The notes under the pieces were generated by a model. It was given only the letters and a program-made list of their open reading frames with translations. It was not told the origin of the DNA and made no database searches. A DNA stretch of 64,000 nucleotides from Devosia riboflavina (GTDB lineage: Bacteria > Pseudomonadota > Alphaproteobacteria > Rhizobiales > Devosiaceae). Below, in pieces: positions 1-8,149 of this stretch. Both the position numbers and the translations under genes were made by a program. Numbering within the stretch: the stretch's first letter is position 1; the number at the start of each line of letters is the position of its first letter. The DNA lies in the NCBI RefSeq assembly GCF_000743575.1, contig NZ_JQGC01000011.1, forward strand, positions 1-64,000, in the 5' to 3' direction.

Positions 1-774
1 GACGATCAGGGCAGCCGCCAGCGCCAGGCCGCTCGCCGCAGTCTTGCGAGCCTGAAGGACCGCCTGCGCGCCGTCAGCGCCGGCCTGCCGCGACCGGCCG
101 ACCTCATCGCAACGCAGCGTCAGACCCTCGATATGGCAGGAACCCGGCTCGCGGGTGGCCTCCGCCATTTCGTGCAAGATCGGCGTCTGGCCTTCTCCCG
201 CCTTGCCGGCGCCATCCATCCGCGCCTCGTGCGCCAGCGCCATGCGGAGCTCGCAAGCCGCATCGACAATCTCGATCACCGCGCTTTGGCCGGCCTGCAC
301 AAGACCACCGAACGCGCCCGCCTCACCTTCGACCCGCGAGCCATCCGGCTTGCGGGCGCGGTCGGTCAGGCCCTTGAGCGTAAGCGCACCCAGTTCGTGC
401 GCGTCGCCCCCCGCCTCTCGCCCCAGCCGCTACGGGCCGAACTCCGCCAGTTGCAGGGGCAGCTCGCGCCTGTCGCGCAGCGCCTGACGCTGGTGCCCGA
501 TCGCATCACTGCCGAACGGCGGCAATCGCTGGCGCAACTGACAAAGCTGCTCGAGACCCTCAGCTATCGCAGCGTTCTCGCGCGTGGTTATGCCCTGGTT
601 CAGGACGAAGCCGGCGACGTGGTCAGCAGCGCAGTCGGTCTCAAACCCGGCGACGCGCTAAAACTCACCTTTGCCGATGGCGAAGTCGGCGCCAATGTTG
701 CCGGCGCCCCGCCGCAAAAGCGCAAAGCACCGCGTTCACCATCAGACGACGGGTCGCAGGAAAGTCTCTTTTGA
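1..774 (+). CDS. xseA: Exodeoxyribonuclease VII large subunit (C-terminal part; gene starts outside the window)
   Basis: C-terminal 257 residues of the large subunit of exodeoxyribonuclease VII, the cytoplasmic nuclease that with XseB degrades single-stranded DNA to short oligonucleotides. The frame is open from base 1, so the N-terminal OB-fold lies upstream of the window. The visible part is the long Arg/Gln/Leu-rich helical region, then the family's conserved closing segment LSYRSVLARGYALV, then a polar disordered tail ending in ESLF. The small DUF2093 gene follows after 48 bases, so the two may be cotranscribed. Codon use matches the neighbours. The conserved closing segment makes the family assignment firm although the catalytic core is not visible. 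Confidence 0.88.
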   Translation, partial: DDQGSRQRQAARRSLASLKDRLRAVSAGLPRPADLIATQRQTLDMAGTRLAGGLRHFVQDRRLAFSRLAGAIHPRLVRQRHAELASRIDNLDHRALAGLHKTTERARLTFDPRAIRLAGAVGQALERKRTQFVRVAPRLSPQPLRAELRQLQGQLAPVAQRLTLVPDRITAERRQSLAQLTKLLETLSYRSVLARGYALVQDEAGDVVSSAVGLKPGDALKLTFADGEVGANVAGAPPQKRKAPRSPSDDGSQESLF

Positions 775-822
775 TTGTCCGATTTCCGCTCTATATCGGA
801 ATAATTCGGAAGGACACGGACG

Positions 823-1044
823 ATGAATATCTTCGATAAGGGGTTTTCGCCCTCCGAAGCGACGGTACGCTACCTTGATGGTGACTATGTCGTGCTCAAG
901 CAGGGGACCTTTGTGCGCTGCGCCATTTCAGGCAAGCCCATTCCTCTCGATGAACTCTTCTATTGGAGCGTCGACCGGCAGGAAGCCTATGCCGATGCCT
1001 CGACCGCCCACGAGGCCTTTATCCGCTACGGCCGAGGCAACTGA
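823..1044 (+). CDS. DUF2093 small protein
   Basis: A 73-residue protein matching the alphaproteobacterial DUF2093 family, function unknown. Visible features are an N-terminal segment MNIFDKGF, a central motif with CAISGKPIPLDEL and a conserved YWSVDRQEAY stretch; the single Cys and compact beta-rich pattern suggest a small cytoplasmic domain. The ATG at 823 follows AAGGA at 811-815. It lies between xseA and the LpxB-like glycosyltransferase gene; its stop is 3-5 bases before the next start, which suggests translational coupling. No functional inference beyond that context is possible. Confidence 0.75.
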   Translation: MNIFDKGFSPSEATVRYLDGDYVVLKQGTFVRCAISGKPIPLDELFYWSVDRQEAYADASTAHEAFIRYGRGN

Positions 1045-1049
1045 GCGTG

Positions 1050-2210
1050 ATGGAGGCAGCGACGCGTCAGCGCTACCTCGTCATTTCCAATGGTCATGGG
1101 GAAGACGCCATCGGCGCGGCCCTGGTGCGGCAACTCACCACCGATGCCCATGTCGAAGCCTATCCCATGATCGGCAGCGGCAAGTCCTATGAGGGCGCCT
1201 GCCGTATTGTCGGCCCCCGCGCCACGCTCGCCTCGGAAGGCTGGCGCAACGTAAAAGGTTCGCTACGCCGCGACGTCGTCAGCGGCGGGTTACTCACGGT
1301 TCCGCCAGCTTTGCGCTTCCTGCGCTCGGTGCGCGGGCATTATGACAAGATCATCGTCATCGGCGACATGGTCGGCATTTTGGCCGCCCTCCCCACGGGC
1401 CTCCGCGATCTCATTTATCTCGATGTCTACAAGACCGGGGCTGCCCGCCTCTATTCGGCTGCCGAGGTCTGGGCCATCAAGCAGACCTGCCGCACTGTCT
1501 TCTGCCGCAGCGACAGCCTCAGCGACAAGCTGCGTGCCGCCGGAGTCGATGCGCGCTGTGTCGGCAATATCATGATGGATGCCATTCCCCACGGCGACTA
1601 TGACGCCAGGGCCCGTCGCCGCGCGCCGCTTGCCGTCACCCTGCTGCCCGGCAGCCGAGCCCTCACGGCAGAAAGCTTCGCGCTGCAGATCGCCGCGCTG
1701 CGCCTGATCCCGGAAGAGGAGCGCCCTGACGTGTTCCTGGCCGTGGCCGGCAGCGTCAATGTCGAGGAACTCGCCAAGGCCGCAAGTCTCCGGCGCACAG
1801 CGCTGCTCAGCATCGAATCCGATGATCTCGGTGAATTGAGCGACGGCAATCTCACCGTGCACATGGCCCGCGGCGTCGCCATGGGCAATCTGGTAGAAGC
1901 CTCGGACGTGGTCCTCAGCCAAGCCGGCACCGCGACCATCCAGTCGCTCGGCCTCGGCCGTCCCGCCATTACTTTCGTCAATGCACGTGACCGGCGCTCG
2001 CGCTTTAGCGACGAGCAGAACCTTTTCGGAGAAGCGCGCACCGTCACCGAAGCCAGGGCGGCCGATGTGTCGGCAGCCCTTCATGGTCTTCTTACAAATA
2101 TGTCCGAGCGCATGCGCCTTGCCGAAATCGGCCGCAACCGGATCGGTGGCCCCGGCGCCATGGAAGCGATCGTGGCCGAGATCACAGCCTCGGCCACGGC
2201 AGAAAATTAG
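1050..2210 (+). CDS. Lipid-A-disaccharide synthase-related glycosyltransferase
   Basis: A 386-residue GT-B glycosyltransferase related to LpxB but of the separate 'lipid-A-disaccharide synthase-related' group. True LpxB joins UDP-diacylglucosamine and lipid X at the inner membrane; the substrate of this relative is not known. The N-terminal SNGHGEDAIG loop resembles the glycine-rich acceptor loop, and residues around LLPGSRA and SQAGTATIQSLGLGRPAI form the C-terminal nucleotide-sugar site. The frame is open from 963, inside the DUF2093 gene, but ATG 1050 (or GTG 1047) just after that gene's stop gives the family's usual N-terminus. It converges with the DUF4170 gene, overlapping it by 4 bases. 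Confidence 0.75.
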   Translation: MEAATRQRYLVISNGHGEDAIGAALVRQLTTDAHVEAYPMIGSGKSYEGACRIVGPRATLASEGWRNVKGSLRRDVVSGGLLTVPPALRFLRSVRGHYDKIIVIGDMVGILAALPTGLRDLIYLDVYKTGAARLYSAAEVWAIKQTCRTVFCRSDSLSDKLRAAGVDARCVGNIMMDAIPHGDYDARARRRAPLAVTLLPGSRALTAESFALQIAALRLIPEEERPDVFLAVAGSVNVEELAKAASLRRTALLSIESDDLGELSDGNLTVHMARGVAMGNLVEASDVVLSQAGTATIQSLGLGRPAITFVNARDRRSRFSDEQNLFGEARTVTEARAADVSAALHGLLTNMSERMRLAEIGRNRIGGPGAMEAIVAEITASATAEN

Positions 2211-2449
2211 GCGCCGGTCGCTTCCGGATCCAGCAGACGATGCAGGTGGACAATAAAGTAGCGCGTCTGCGCGCTATCGACGGTCAATTGCGCCTTCTGT
2301 CGCCAGGCAACGAGGGCCGAAGCATAGTTGGGATAGAGGCCAACGATATCGACCTTGTCGAGATCGGCGAAGGTGACATGCTCGATGCTCGAGAGCTCGC
2401 CGCCGATCACCAGGTGAAGAAGTTGCTTGTCAGTCTTGCTGTCAGCCAT
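2207..2449 (-). CDS. DUF4170 small protein
   Basis: An 80-residue protein resembling DUF4170, a short alphaproteobacterial family of unknown function. It has a central KVDIVGLYPNYASALVAWR segment, in which the YPNY...AW pattern is typical, and a C-terminal RYFIVHLHRLLDP. No signal peptide or membrane segment is seen. Its start overlaps the end of the upstream CysQ-like gene by 8 bases, indicating one transcript and probably coupled translation. The pairing of DUF4170 with an inositol-phosphatase-like gene is the only functional hint. Confidence 0.7.
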   Translation of the reverse strand: MADSKTDKQLLHLVIGGELSSIEHVTFADLDKVDIVGLYPNYASALVAWRQKAQLTVDSAQTRYFIVHLHRLLDPEATGA

Positions 2450-3311
2450 CGCTCAAGGGTCCACTGAGTTGGGAGGAGGAGGAAATCTCGGCCTCTGCCA
2501 AGGGCTCGGCCGGACAGCCATAGACCTTGATCAGTGCCGCATGGACGAGAGGTTTTAGGCTCATGTCGGAAAGCGCCGCAAGCGCCCCATGGCGCACATC
2601 TCGTCTGTTAAATTGTGGGAAGCCGGTGCAGACATCGGCAAGATCGAGCCCGGCTTCGCTGAGGATCACCGCCGCCGCCGCGATATCCCAATCCTGGCTG
2701 CCGCGCCGCGCCACGGCCGCGTCGAGTTTGCCGGTCGCCACCTGCAAGAGCCGATAGGCGAGCGAAGGATACATCGGCCCGCGCGTATAATGGAGGCCGC
2801 CTTCCTGCAATTCCTGATGCACCGCGCCCGGCGCTGGGATCAACGGCGGCGAACCGGCCCGGCGATGGCGCACCAAAGGCTCGCCATTAAGGCGCGCGCC
2901 GCCGCCCAGTGAAGCCTCATACATTTCATTGCGCGCCGGCGCGTAAACGACCCCGGCCACCGGCACACCCTTTTCGACGACCGCCAGACAGACCGTCCAG
3001 CAATCCTCGCCCTGGAGAAAGGCGCGGGTGCCGTCGATGGGGTCAACGATAAACACACGATCGCAATCGAGGCGGCTCGGATTATCCGCCGTTTCTTCGC
3101 TGAGCCAACCATAGGCCGGGCGCGCGGTAAGGAGACTCGCGGCAAGATAACGGTCGACAACGATATCGGCTTCGCTGACCGGGGAAGCATTACCCTTGGT
3201 CCAGCTCTTTATGTCGCGACGAAAATAGCCCGAGGCGATGATTCCCGCGGCCACGGCAGTGGCGCGAAGCAGTTCGAGATCGTCCTCATATGGCGGTGCA
3301 AAGGCTGGCAT
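2442..3311 (-). CDS. 3'(2'),5'-bisphosphate nucleotidase / inositol monophosphatase family (CysQ-like)
   Basis: A 289-residue Mg2+-dependent phosphatase of the inositol-monophosphatase fold. CysQ members hydrolyse 3'-phosphoadenosine 5'-phosphate, a by-product of sulfate assimilation. Metal-binding motifs are visible: SEETADN after the first helix pair, VDPIDGTRAFLQG (the DPxDGT signature) near residues 90-105, and SQDWDIAAAAVILSEAG (the WDxAA motif) towards the C-terminus. The length is usual for CysQ. It is the first gene of a leftward pair with DUF4170. Substrate choice between PAP and myo-inositol phosphates cannot be decided from sequence, so no symbol is given. Confidence 0.82.
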   Translation of the reverse strand: MPAFAPPYEDDLELLRATAVAAGIIASGYFRRDIKSWTKGNASPVSEADIVVDRYLAASLLTARPAYGWLSEETADNPSRLDCDRVFIVDPIDGTRAFLQGEDCWTVCLAVVEKGVPVAGVVYAPARNEMYEASLGGGARLNGEPLVRHRRAGSPPLIPAPGAVHQELQEGGLHYTRGPMYPSLAYRLLQVATGKLDAAVARRGSQDWDIAAAAVILSEAGLDLADVCTGFPQFNRRDVRHGALAALSDMSLKPLVHAALIKVYGCPAEPLAEAEISSSSQLSGPLSDG

Positions 3312-3584
3312 GGGCGGCTTTTATGCCTCGTACGACTTTTGGACAAGGCCCGCCCGGCGATGGCCCATTCTCGAACGGCGAAGTCCCCAAATATGGCAGG
3401 GTAAACGAGGTCACACCCGATTGGGTAAACTGCTCGTTGCACTGTGCAACACCCCGCTAACCACCCTCTGAAGACAAGATAAACTTAACCGAACCCATTA
3501 AGGCCCCAGGTAAGGGGACGCGCTAGATTGCCCTCACAAACGGAGCGCAAAAAACAGCTCTCGAAGTTACAGGAAGGCTAGAAA

Positions 3585-4100
3585 ATGGTTCATGGCGTAG
3601 CGATGGAAGGGTCGTCAGTCGTCCTTGCTTTCGGTAAGCCCGCACTGGCGGAACGCCGCTTTGTTGCGGCGAACGACAATGGGCCGCGCGATCCGGTAAA
3701 GACCGTGACAGTGCGCAAGCAGCTCGAACAGAGCGGCGTTGCCATCAAGATCAAGGTACCGGTCACCGAATTCATCGGCGTGGCCGTTGCCACCCGCATT
3801 TCCGAAGAAGGCGTGCTCACAAGCGCCATCGAACTCGTCCATCCCGATGGCGAGCTCACCTACAAGGTCTTCGAGGAAGAGGGTAACCAGAACGTCGTGG
3901 CCGAATGGCAGAACTGGGGCAAAAAGCTCCGCCTGCCGCTCTTCATCAAGGCCGGCGACGGCTCCTATCTCCCCTATAGCCAGCAGGTTGATGGCGTGAT
4001 GGTCGGCCAGACCGCACCCCGCCGCAAACTCGCTGCCGACGCAGCCCGCCGCCCCCGCTTCCTCAATCGACGGAAGCCCGGCGAGGCCGAAGTCAACTAA
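3585..4100 (+). CDS. DUF6101-like protein
   Basis: A 171-residue protein with no recognised catalytic motif. It resembles the DUF6101 group of Rhizobiales: a central PVTEFIGVAVATRI segment, a conserved VVAEWQNWGKKLRLPLFI block and a basic tail RRPRFLNRRKPGE. It is probably cytoplasmic because no signal peptide or membrane helix is seen. ATG 3585 follows AGGAAGG at 3571-3577; ATG 3603 is an alternative. A 273-base intergenic region separates it from the divergent CysQ-like gene and probably holds both promoters. Function is unknown; the family assignment is from memory of the pattern, not a search. Confidence 0.6.
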   Translation: MVHGVAMEGSSVVLAFGKPALAERRFVAANDNGPRDPVKTVTVRKQLEQSGVAIKIKVPVTEFIGVAVATRISEEGVLTSAIELVHPDGELTYKVFEEEGNQNVVAEWQNWGKKLRLPLFIKAGDGSYLPYSQQVDGVMVGQTAPRRKLAADAARRPRFLNRRKPGEAEVN

Positions 4101-4164
4101 GAACCCCCCTCCAAGGGCACGTCGATGGGATCAGCTGGTGGTGCGGCTGGTCCCTTTGGCGTAT

Positions 4165-4193
4165 TTGCAGTCATAGCATTTTTGCTATATATT
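4165..4193 (+). promoter_or_regulatory. Promoter of the toxin-antitoxin pair
   Basis: TTGCAG at 4165-4170 and TATATT at 4188-4193 are separated by exactly 17 bases, a near-consensus sigma-70-type promoter. The -10 box ends 6 bases before the toxin ATG at 4200, so transcription would start at or next to the start codon, giving a leaderless or almost leaderless mRNA. An inverted repeat lies within the spacer and first base of the -10 box. Confidence 0.6.
4173..4188. promoter_or_regulatory. Candidate antitoxin operator
   Basis: Perfect inverted repeat ATAGCA-tttt-TGCTAT lying between the -35 and -10 boxes of the toxin-antitoxin promoter. HigA-type antitoxins usually repress their own promoter through such palindromes, so this is the likely autoregulatory site. 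The binding itself is inferred. Confidence 0.55.
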
Positions 4194-4199
4194 GGGGCA

Positions 4200-4523
4200 A
4201 TGGGCTGGACAGTTGAGTTTCTCGATGAGGACGTGCGCGCTGAATTGTACGCCATGCCAGCAGACATCCGAGCTAGCTTTTCGCGGATAGCGCAACTGAT
4301 CAGCAATACCGGACTTTCGCGCGTTCACGAGCCCTATGTGAAGCACCTCGAAGGCTCCCTCTGGGAAATGCGCATGAAGGGAAAGGATGGCATAGCGCGA
4401 GCCGTCTATGTGACGGCGCACGCTCAACGGGTTGTCGTCGTGCACGTCTTCCAAAAGAAGACGCAAAAAACGCCTAGGCGCGAAATCGAGTTGGCACGCC
4501 AGCGTGCGAAGGAAGTGAAATGA
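4200..4523 (+). CDS. RelE/HigB-superfamily toxin (Gp49-like, DUF891)
   Basis: A 107-residue protein of the phage-derived Gp49-like branch of the RelE/HigB superfamily, whose members cleave mRNA on the ribosome. Visible family features are the N-terminal VEFLDEDVRAEL, the central segment VKHLEGSLWEMRMKGKDGIARAVY with basic residues and Tyr, and the C-terminal VVVHVFQKKTQKTPRREIELA helix. The frame stays open upstream to 4125, but that extension would run through the promoter and operator, so ATG 4200 is chosen. The toxin gene precedes the antitoxin and overlaps it by 4 bases (ATGA at 4520), the higBA order. It is the only toxin-antitoxin pair seen in the window. Confidence 0.78.
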   Translation: MGWTVEFLDEDVRAELYAMPADIRASFSRIAQLISNTGLSRVHEPYVKHLEGSLWEMRMKGKDGIARAVYVTAHAQRVVVVHVFQKKTQKTPRREIELARQRAKEVK

Positions 4524-4825
4524 CCAAGAAGTTCATCCCCGTTGAGGCGGCCATCAATGACTGGATGAAAGATCCAGAATTTCGCGCCGCCTACGACGCC
4601 CTTGAGGAAGAGTTTTCCGTTGCAGAGGCAATCATCAAGGCGCGCGCAGAAGCAGATATGACGCAGGAAGAGGTCGCCGCAGCTATGGGCACGACGCAAA
4701 CCGCAGTGGCCCGGATGGAAGGCGGACATTTGCCTTCGACCCGAACCTTGCAGCGGTTTGCCGATGCCACCGGAACGCGTCTGCGGATCAGCTTCGAACC
4801 CGTGCGTCGAAAGGCCTCTCGGTAA
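4520..4825 (+). CDS. HigA-like XRE antitoxin
   Basis: A 101-residue DNA-binding antitoxin. Residues 50-95 form an XRE-type helix-turn-helix: ADMTQEEVAAAMGTTQTAVARME followed by the GG-LPSTRTLQRFADATGTRL half of the Cro fold. The N-terminal ~45 residues (NDWMKDPEFRAAYDALEEEF) are the acidic helical segment seen in antitoxins that pair with Gp49-like toxins. It presumably neutralises the toxin and represses the shared promoter at 4165-4193. Its stop is directly adjacent to the end of the convergent ubiA gene, with no room for a conventional terminator. Confidence 0.8.
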   Translation: MTKKFIPVEAAINDWMKDPEFRAAYDALEEEFSVAEAIIKARAEADMTQEEVAAAMGTTQTAVARMEGGHLPSTRTLQRFADATGTRLRISFEPVRRKASR

Positions 4826-5755
4826 TTACCAGGCCCACTCAGCCAGTAGCGCCAGCGTCAGCGCAATCCCCACATAGTGATTGTTCTTGAACCGCACCAA
4901 GGGGTTCTCGAAAATCTCGACATCGAGCGTATAAACCTGCCAGGCGAGCAGTGCCGCCGGCACCAGCATCAGCGCAACGGCAATGAAACTGCCGCCAGCC
5001 GCCAGCACCGCCATTAGCCAGAAAATCACCGCGCCGACATAAAGCGCCGAGACGGCCGGCTTCACATTGGTGCCGAAGAGTCGCGCCGTCGATTTAACGC
5101 CGACCAGCGCATCGTCCTCGATATCTTGCAGCGCATAGATCGTGTCGTAGCCGATCACCCACATGATCGTGCCGATATAGAGCAGGATCGGCGGCCAGGA
5201 GAGGCCACCGGTCTCAGCCGTCCAGCCGACCAGCGCGCCATAGGAAAATGCGAGGCCAAGGAAGAACTGCGGCCACCAGGTGATCCGCTTCATGAACGGA
5301 TAGATCGCCACCAGCGCCAGCGAAGCGACGCCCGCCCAGACGGTAAAGCGATTAAACTGAAAGAGAATGATCGCCCCCAGCAATGCCTGCGCGATCAGAA
5401 AGGCCAGCGCCTGCTGCGAGGTCACCTGGCCCGAAGGGATCGGCCGTAGCCGCGTGCGCGCCACCTTCATGTCGATGTCCCGATCGACGATGTCGTTAAA
5501 GGTGCAACCTGCGCCGCGCATCAACACCGCGCCGATAAACATTAGAATGACGGCGATCCAACCAAAGCCGCGCTCGGGAATTTCCACCGCAGCCAGTGCC
5601 AGACCCCAGGCGCAGGGCCAGAACAGTAGCCAGAAGCCAATCGGCCGGTCCCAGCGCGCCAGTCGCGCATAGGGTTTCAGCCAATCGGGCGCATGGCGAT
5701 CGACCCAATTGTCCCTCTGGGCGTCAGCAACGGGTGCGGAATGAATATCGGACAT
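4826..5755 (-). CDS. ubiA: 4-hydroxybenzoate polyprenyltransferase
   Basis: A 309-residue integral membrane prenyltransferase that attaches the polyprenyl tail to 4-hydroxybenzoate, the second step of ubiquinone synthesis, in the inner membrane. Two aspartate-rich motifs of the UbiA family are visible: NDIVDRDID around residues 88-96, and YALQDIEDD around residues 206-214 with its preceding YDT. About eight to nine hydrophobic helices separate them. The N-terminal DRPIGFWLLFWPCAWGL segment is characteristic of UbiA. It diverges from rsmE across a 121-base gap holding a hairpin repeat. Confidence 0.93.
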   Translation of the reverse strand: MSDIHSAPVADAQRDNWVDRHAPDWLKPYARLARWDRPIGFWLLFWPCAWGLALAAVEIPERGFGWIAVILMFIGAVLMRGAGCTFNDIVDRDIDMKVARTRLRPIPSGQVTSQQALAFLIAQALLGAIILFQFNRFTVWAGVASLALVAIYPFMKRITWWPQFFLGLAFSYGALVGWTAETGGLSWPPILLYIGTIMWVIGYDTIYALQDIEDDALVGVKSTARLFGTNVKPAVSALYVGAVIFWLMAVLAAGGSFIAVALMLVPAALLAWQVYTLDVEIFENPLVRFKNNHYVGIALTLALLAEWAW

Positions 5756-5770
5756 GATGCCATGACCTCG

Positions 5771-5843
5771 CGGTTCGACTCACCAGAGGTCTACTCCAAT
5801 CGCTCAAGACAAAGTAGACCTGATCCCGAGCCCGTCGAAGAAG
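5771..5843. repeat. REP-like imperfect hairpin repeat
   Basis: The ubiA-rsmE gap contains a nested palindrome. The inner arms AGGTCTACT (5787-5795) and AGTAGACCT (5813-5821) are perfect over 9 bp; the outer flanks (TTCGACTCACC near 5774 and CCCGTCGAAG near 5831) pair imperfectly. This resembles short palindromic intergenic repeats found in many Rhizobiales. It is not followed by a T-run on either strand. Confidence 0.5.
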
Positions 5844-5876
5844 GAGGGCGCGGCACGCTGCCGCGTCCTAAGAAAT

Positions 5877-6626
5877 ATGCCTCGTAGCCATGCCAGCCTG
5901 CCTCGCCTTTTCGTTGATGCCGACCTCGCCAAAGGCGGCGAAGTCGCTCTCAACAAGGATCAGTCGCTTTATCTCGCCGCCGTGCTGCGCAAGAGCGTGG
6001 GCGATGAAGTGGTGCTCTTCAACGGCCGCGATGGCGCCTGGCTCTGCCGGCTCACGAGCGATTCGAAAAAATCCGTCACGCTGGCCGTCGCCGAAGAAGT
6101 CGCCGCTCAAACGGAAAAATCCGACCTCTGGTATGGCTTTGCCCCGCTCAAGAACGACCGTCTCGACTATGTGATCCAGAAGGCCGTGGAGATGGGCGCC
6201 GGCACCATCCAGCCGGTCATGACCCAATACACCCAGGTCCACCGCCTCAAGACCGAGCGCCTACACGCCAATGCCATCGAGGCCGCCGAGCAGTGCGAAG
6301 TGCTCTCGGTCCCGACAATTGCCGATGAAATCACCCTCGAACGCCTGCTATCCGACTGGCCAAATGAGCACGCGGATCGAAAACTGATCTTCGCCGACGA
6401 AGGCGAAGCCTCATCTTCTCCCGTCGAAGCGCTTTCCGCCCTCAAGGGCCAAAAAATTGGCCTCCTCATCGGCCCCGAGGGCGGCTTTTCGGATGCCGAG
6501 CGCGAAAAGCTGCGCTCCCTGCCCTTCGTCGTTCCCATCAGCCTCGGCCCACGGATCCTCCGTGCCGACACCGCGGCTGTCGCCGCAATGGCCGTCATTC
6601 AAGCAATCATCGGTGATTGGCGATAA
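5877..6626 (+). CDS. rsmE: 16S rRNA (uracil-1498-N3)-methyltransferase
   Basis: A 249-residue SPOUT-class methyltransferase that methylates U1498 of 16S rRNA in the 30S subunit. An N-terminal PUA-like domain (SLPRLFVDADL..., residues 7-75) is followed by the alpha/beta-knot catalytic domain with KNDRLDYVIQKAVEMGAGTIQPVMTQ cut by the expected family spacing, then the SAM-binding knot LLIGPEGGFSDAERE and LGPRILRADTAA at the C-terminus. Length and motif order are typical of RsmE. The ATG at 5877 has no strong Shine-Dalgarno sequence in front. gshA follows after 75 bases on the same strand. Confidence 0.92.
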   Translation: MPRSHASLPRLFVDADLAKGGEVALNKDQSLYLAAVLRKSVGDEVVLFNGRDGAWLCRLTSDSKKSVTLAVAEEVAAQTEKSDLWYGFAPLKNDRLDYVIQKAVEMGAGTIQPVMTQYTQVHRLKTERLHANAIEAAEQCEVLSVPTIADEITLERLLSDWPNEHADRKLIFADEGEASSSPVEALSALKGQKIGLLIGPEGGFSDAEREKLRSLPFVVPISLGPRILRADTAAVAAMAVIQAIIGDWR

Positions 6627-6701
6627 AAGCCGATTGCATTCCGGCTTGCGCTCGCTATGGTGCCGGCCCAATTTAGACCTCATTGTTTAGACGAGGATCA
6701 C

Positions 6702-8072
6702 ATGGCCGGCGCCGACACTGCTTCGCCTCTGATTGAATCGCGCGCAGACCTGATCGAAGCAATGGAACGAGGCTCAAAGCCCGCTTCCGAATGGCGAATC
6801 GGCACCGAGCACGAGAAGCACGTCTTCCACACCAATCCGCTGCGCCCCGTTACCTATGAGGGTGAGAACGGCGTTCGCGCCCTCCTCGATGGCATCGAGA
6901 AGGAAACCGGTTGGCATCCGTTCTACGATGGCGAAAACCCCATTGGCCTCCGCAATAACGAAGTCGCCGGCGGCATTTCGCTTGAGCCCGGTGGTCAGTT
7001 CGAGCTGTCCGGCGCGCCCATGGAAACGCTCCATGGCACGGCCGATGAAATGGCCGAGCACATGCGCGTCGCCAAGAAAGTCGCCGCCCCGCTCGATATC
7101 CATTTCCTCGGTCTCGGCGTGACCCCGCTCTGGGCCGTCAAGGACATCCCGGCCATGCCCAAGTCGCGGTATGGCATCATGACGCCCTATATGGACAAGG
7201 TCGGCACCCTCGGCACCTCGATGATGTACCGCTCGTGCACGGTGCAGACCAATCTCGATTTCTCCAGCGAGGCCGACATGGTCAAGAAGCTGCGCGTCTC
7301 ACTGGCGCTGCAGCCGATCGCCACGGCGCTCTTTGCCAATTCGCCCTTCGCCGATGGCCGTGACACCGGCTATCTCAGCTTCCGCAGCCATATCTGGCTC
7401 AATACCGACAATGCGCGCACCGGCATGCTGCCCTTCGCCTTCGAAGAAGGCTTTGGCTTCGAGCAATATGCCGACCACGCCCTCGACGTGCCGATGTATT
7501 TTGTCATCCGCAACGGCAAATACGTAAACGTCGCCGGCGAAAGTTTTCGCGCGTTCCTGAAGGGCGAGCTTCCCCAATTGCCCGGCGAAAAGCCCACGGT
7601 GAAAGATTGGGAAGATCACCTTTCCACCCTGTTCCCGGAAGTGCGCCTAAAACAGTTCCTCGAAATGCGCGGCGCCGATATGGGCGACGAAGCCCATGTC
7701 ACCGGTCTTTCCGCCTTCTGGACCGGCCTTCTCTATGATGAAGTCTCGCTCGAAGCCGCGTGGGAATTGACGCGCAACTGGACGCAGGAAGATCGCGACT
7801 ATCTTCGCCGCGAAGTCCCGCGCCTCGGCCTCACCACGCCCTTTGATCGCTCCAGCATCTTTGACGCTGCAGCCCAGGCCGTCGGCATTGCCGAAGCCGG
7901 CCTCGTGCGCCGCAATCGCCTCAATGCCAAGGGCCAGGACGAAACCATCCACCTCGCCTGCCTCGAAGAGACGGTGCGCACCGGCAAATCCCAGGCCGGC
8001 CGCTGGCTCGACAAGTTCCGCAATGAGTGGAACGGCGACGTGACGCCGATCTTCAAAGAAGCCGAGATGTAA
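6702..8072 (+). CDS. gshA: Glutamate-cysteine ligase (GCS2 / plant-type)
   Basis: A 456-residue enzyme that joins L-glutamate and L-cysteine with ATP, the first step of glutathione synthesis in the cytoplasm. The sequence is of the alphaproteobacterial/plant-type GCS2 family rather than the E. coli type: WRIGTEHEKHVF near residue 25, NEVAGGISLEPGGQFELSG with the glutamate-binding site, and MEMRGADMGDEAHVTGLSAFW late in the protein. The frame is open from 6657, but ATG 6702 has GAGGA at 6692-6696 in front and gives the family's N-terminus. The neighbours are housekeeping genes with no pathway link. Confidence 0.92.
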   Translation: MAGADTASPLIESRADLIEAMERGSKPASEWRIGTEHEKHVFHTNPLRPVTYEGENGVRALLDGIEKETGWHPFYDGENPIGLRNNEVAGGISLEPGGQFELSGAPMETLHGTADEMAEHMRVAKKVAAPLDIHFLGLGVTPLWAVKDIPAMPKSRYGIMTPYMDKVGTLGTSMMYRSCTVQTNLDFSSEADMVKKLRVSLALQPIATALFANSPFADGRDTGYLSFRSHIWLNTDNARTGMLPFAFEEGFGFEQYADHALDVPMYFVIRNGKYVNVAGESFRAFLKGELPQLPGEKPTVKDWEDHLSTLFPEVRLKQFLEMRGADMGDEAHVTGLSAFWTGLLYDEVSLEAAWELTRNWTQEDRDYLRREVPRLGLTTPFDRSSIFDAAAQAVGIAEAGLVRRNRLNAKGQDETIHLACLEETVRTGKSQAGRWLDKFRNEWNGDVTPIFKEAEM

Positions 8073-8149
8073 GCTTCGCCCGCCAGCTTTCCCTTGCCCT
8101 TCCCTTCACTCTCGTGCATCACGCCCGCAACACGGCATGGAGGCACGAG

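Noticed and set aside
3483..3500. Possible CtrA site TTAA...TTAA before the DUF6101-like gene
   Set aside because: The two TTAA half-sites are separated by 9 bases, not the 7 required by the usual CtrA motif.
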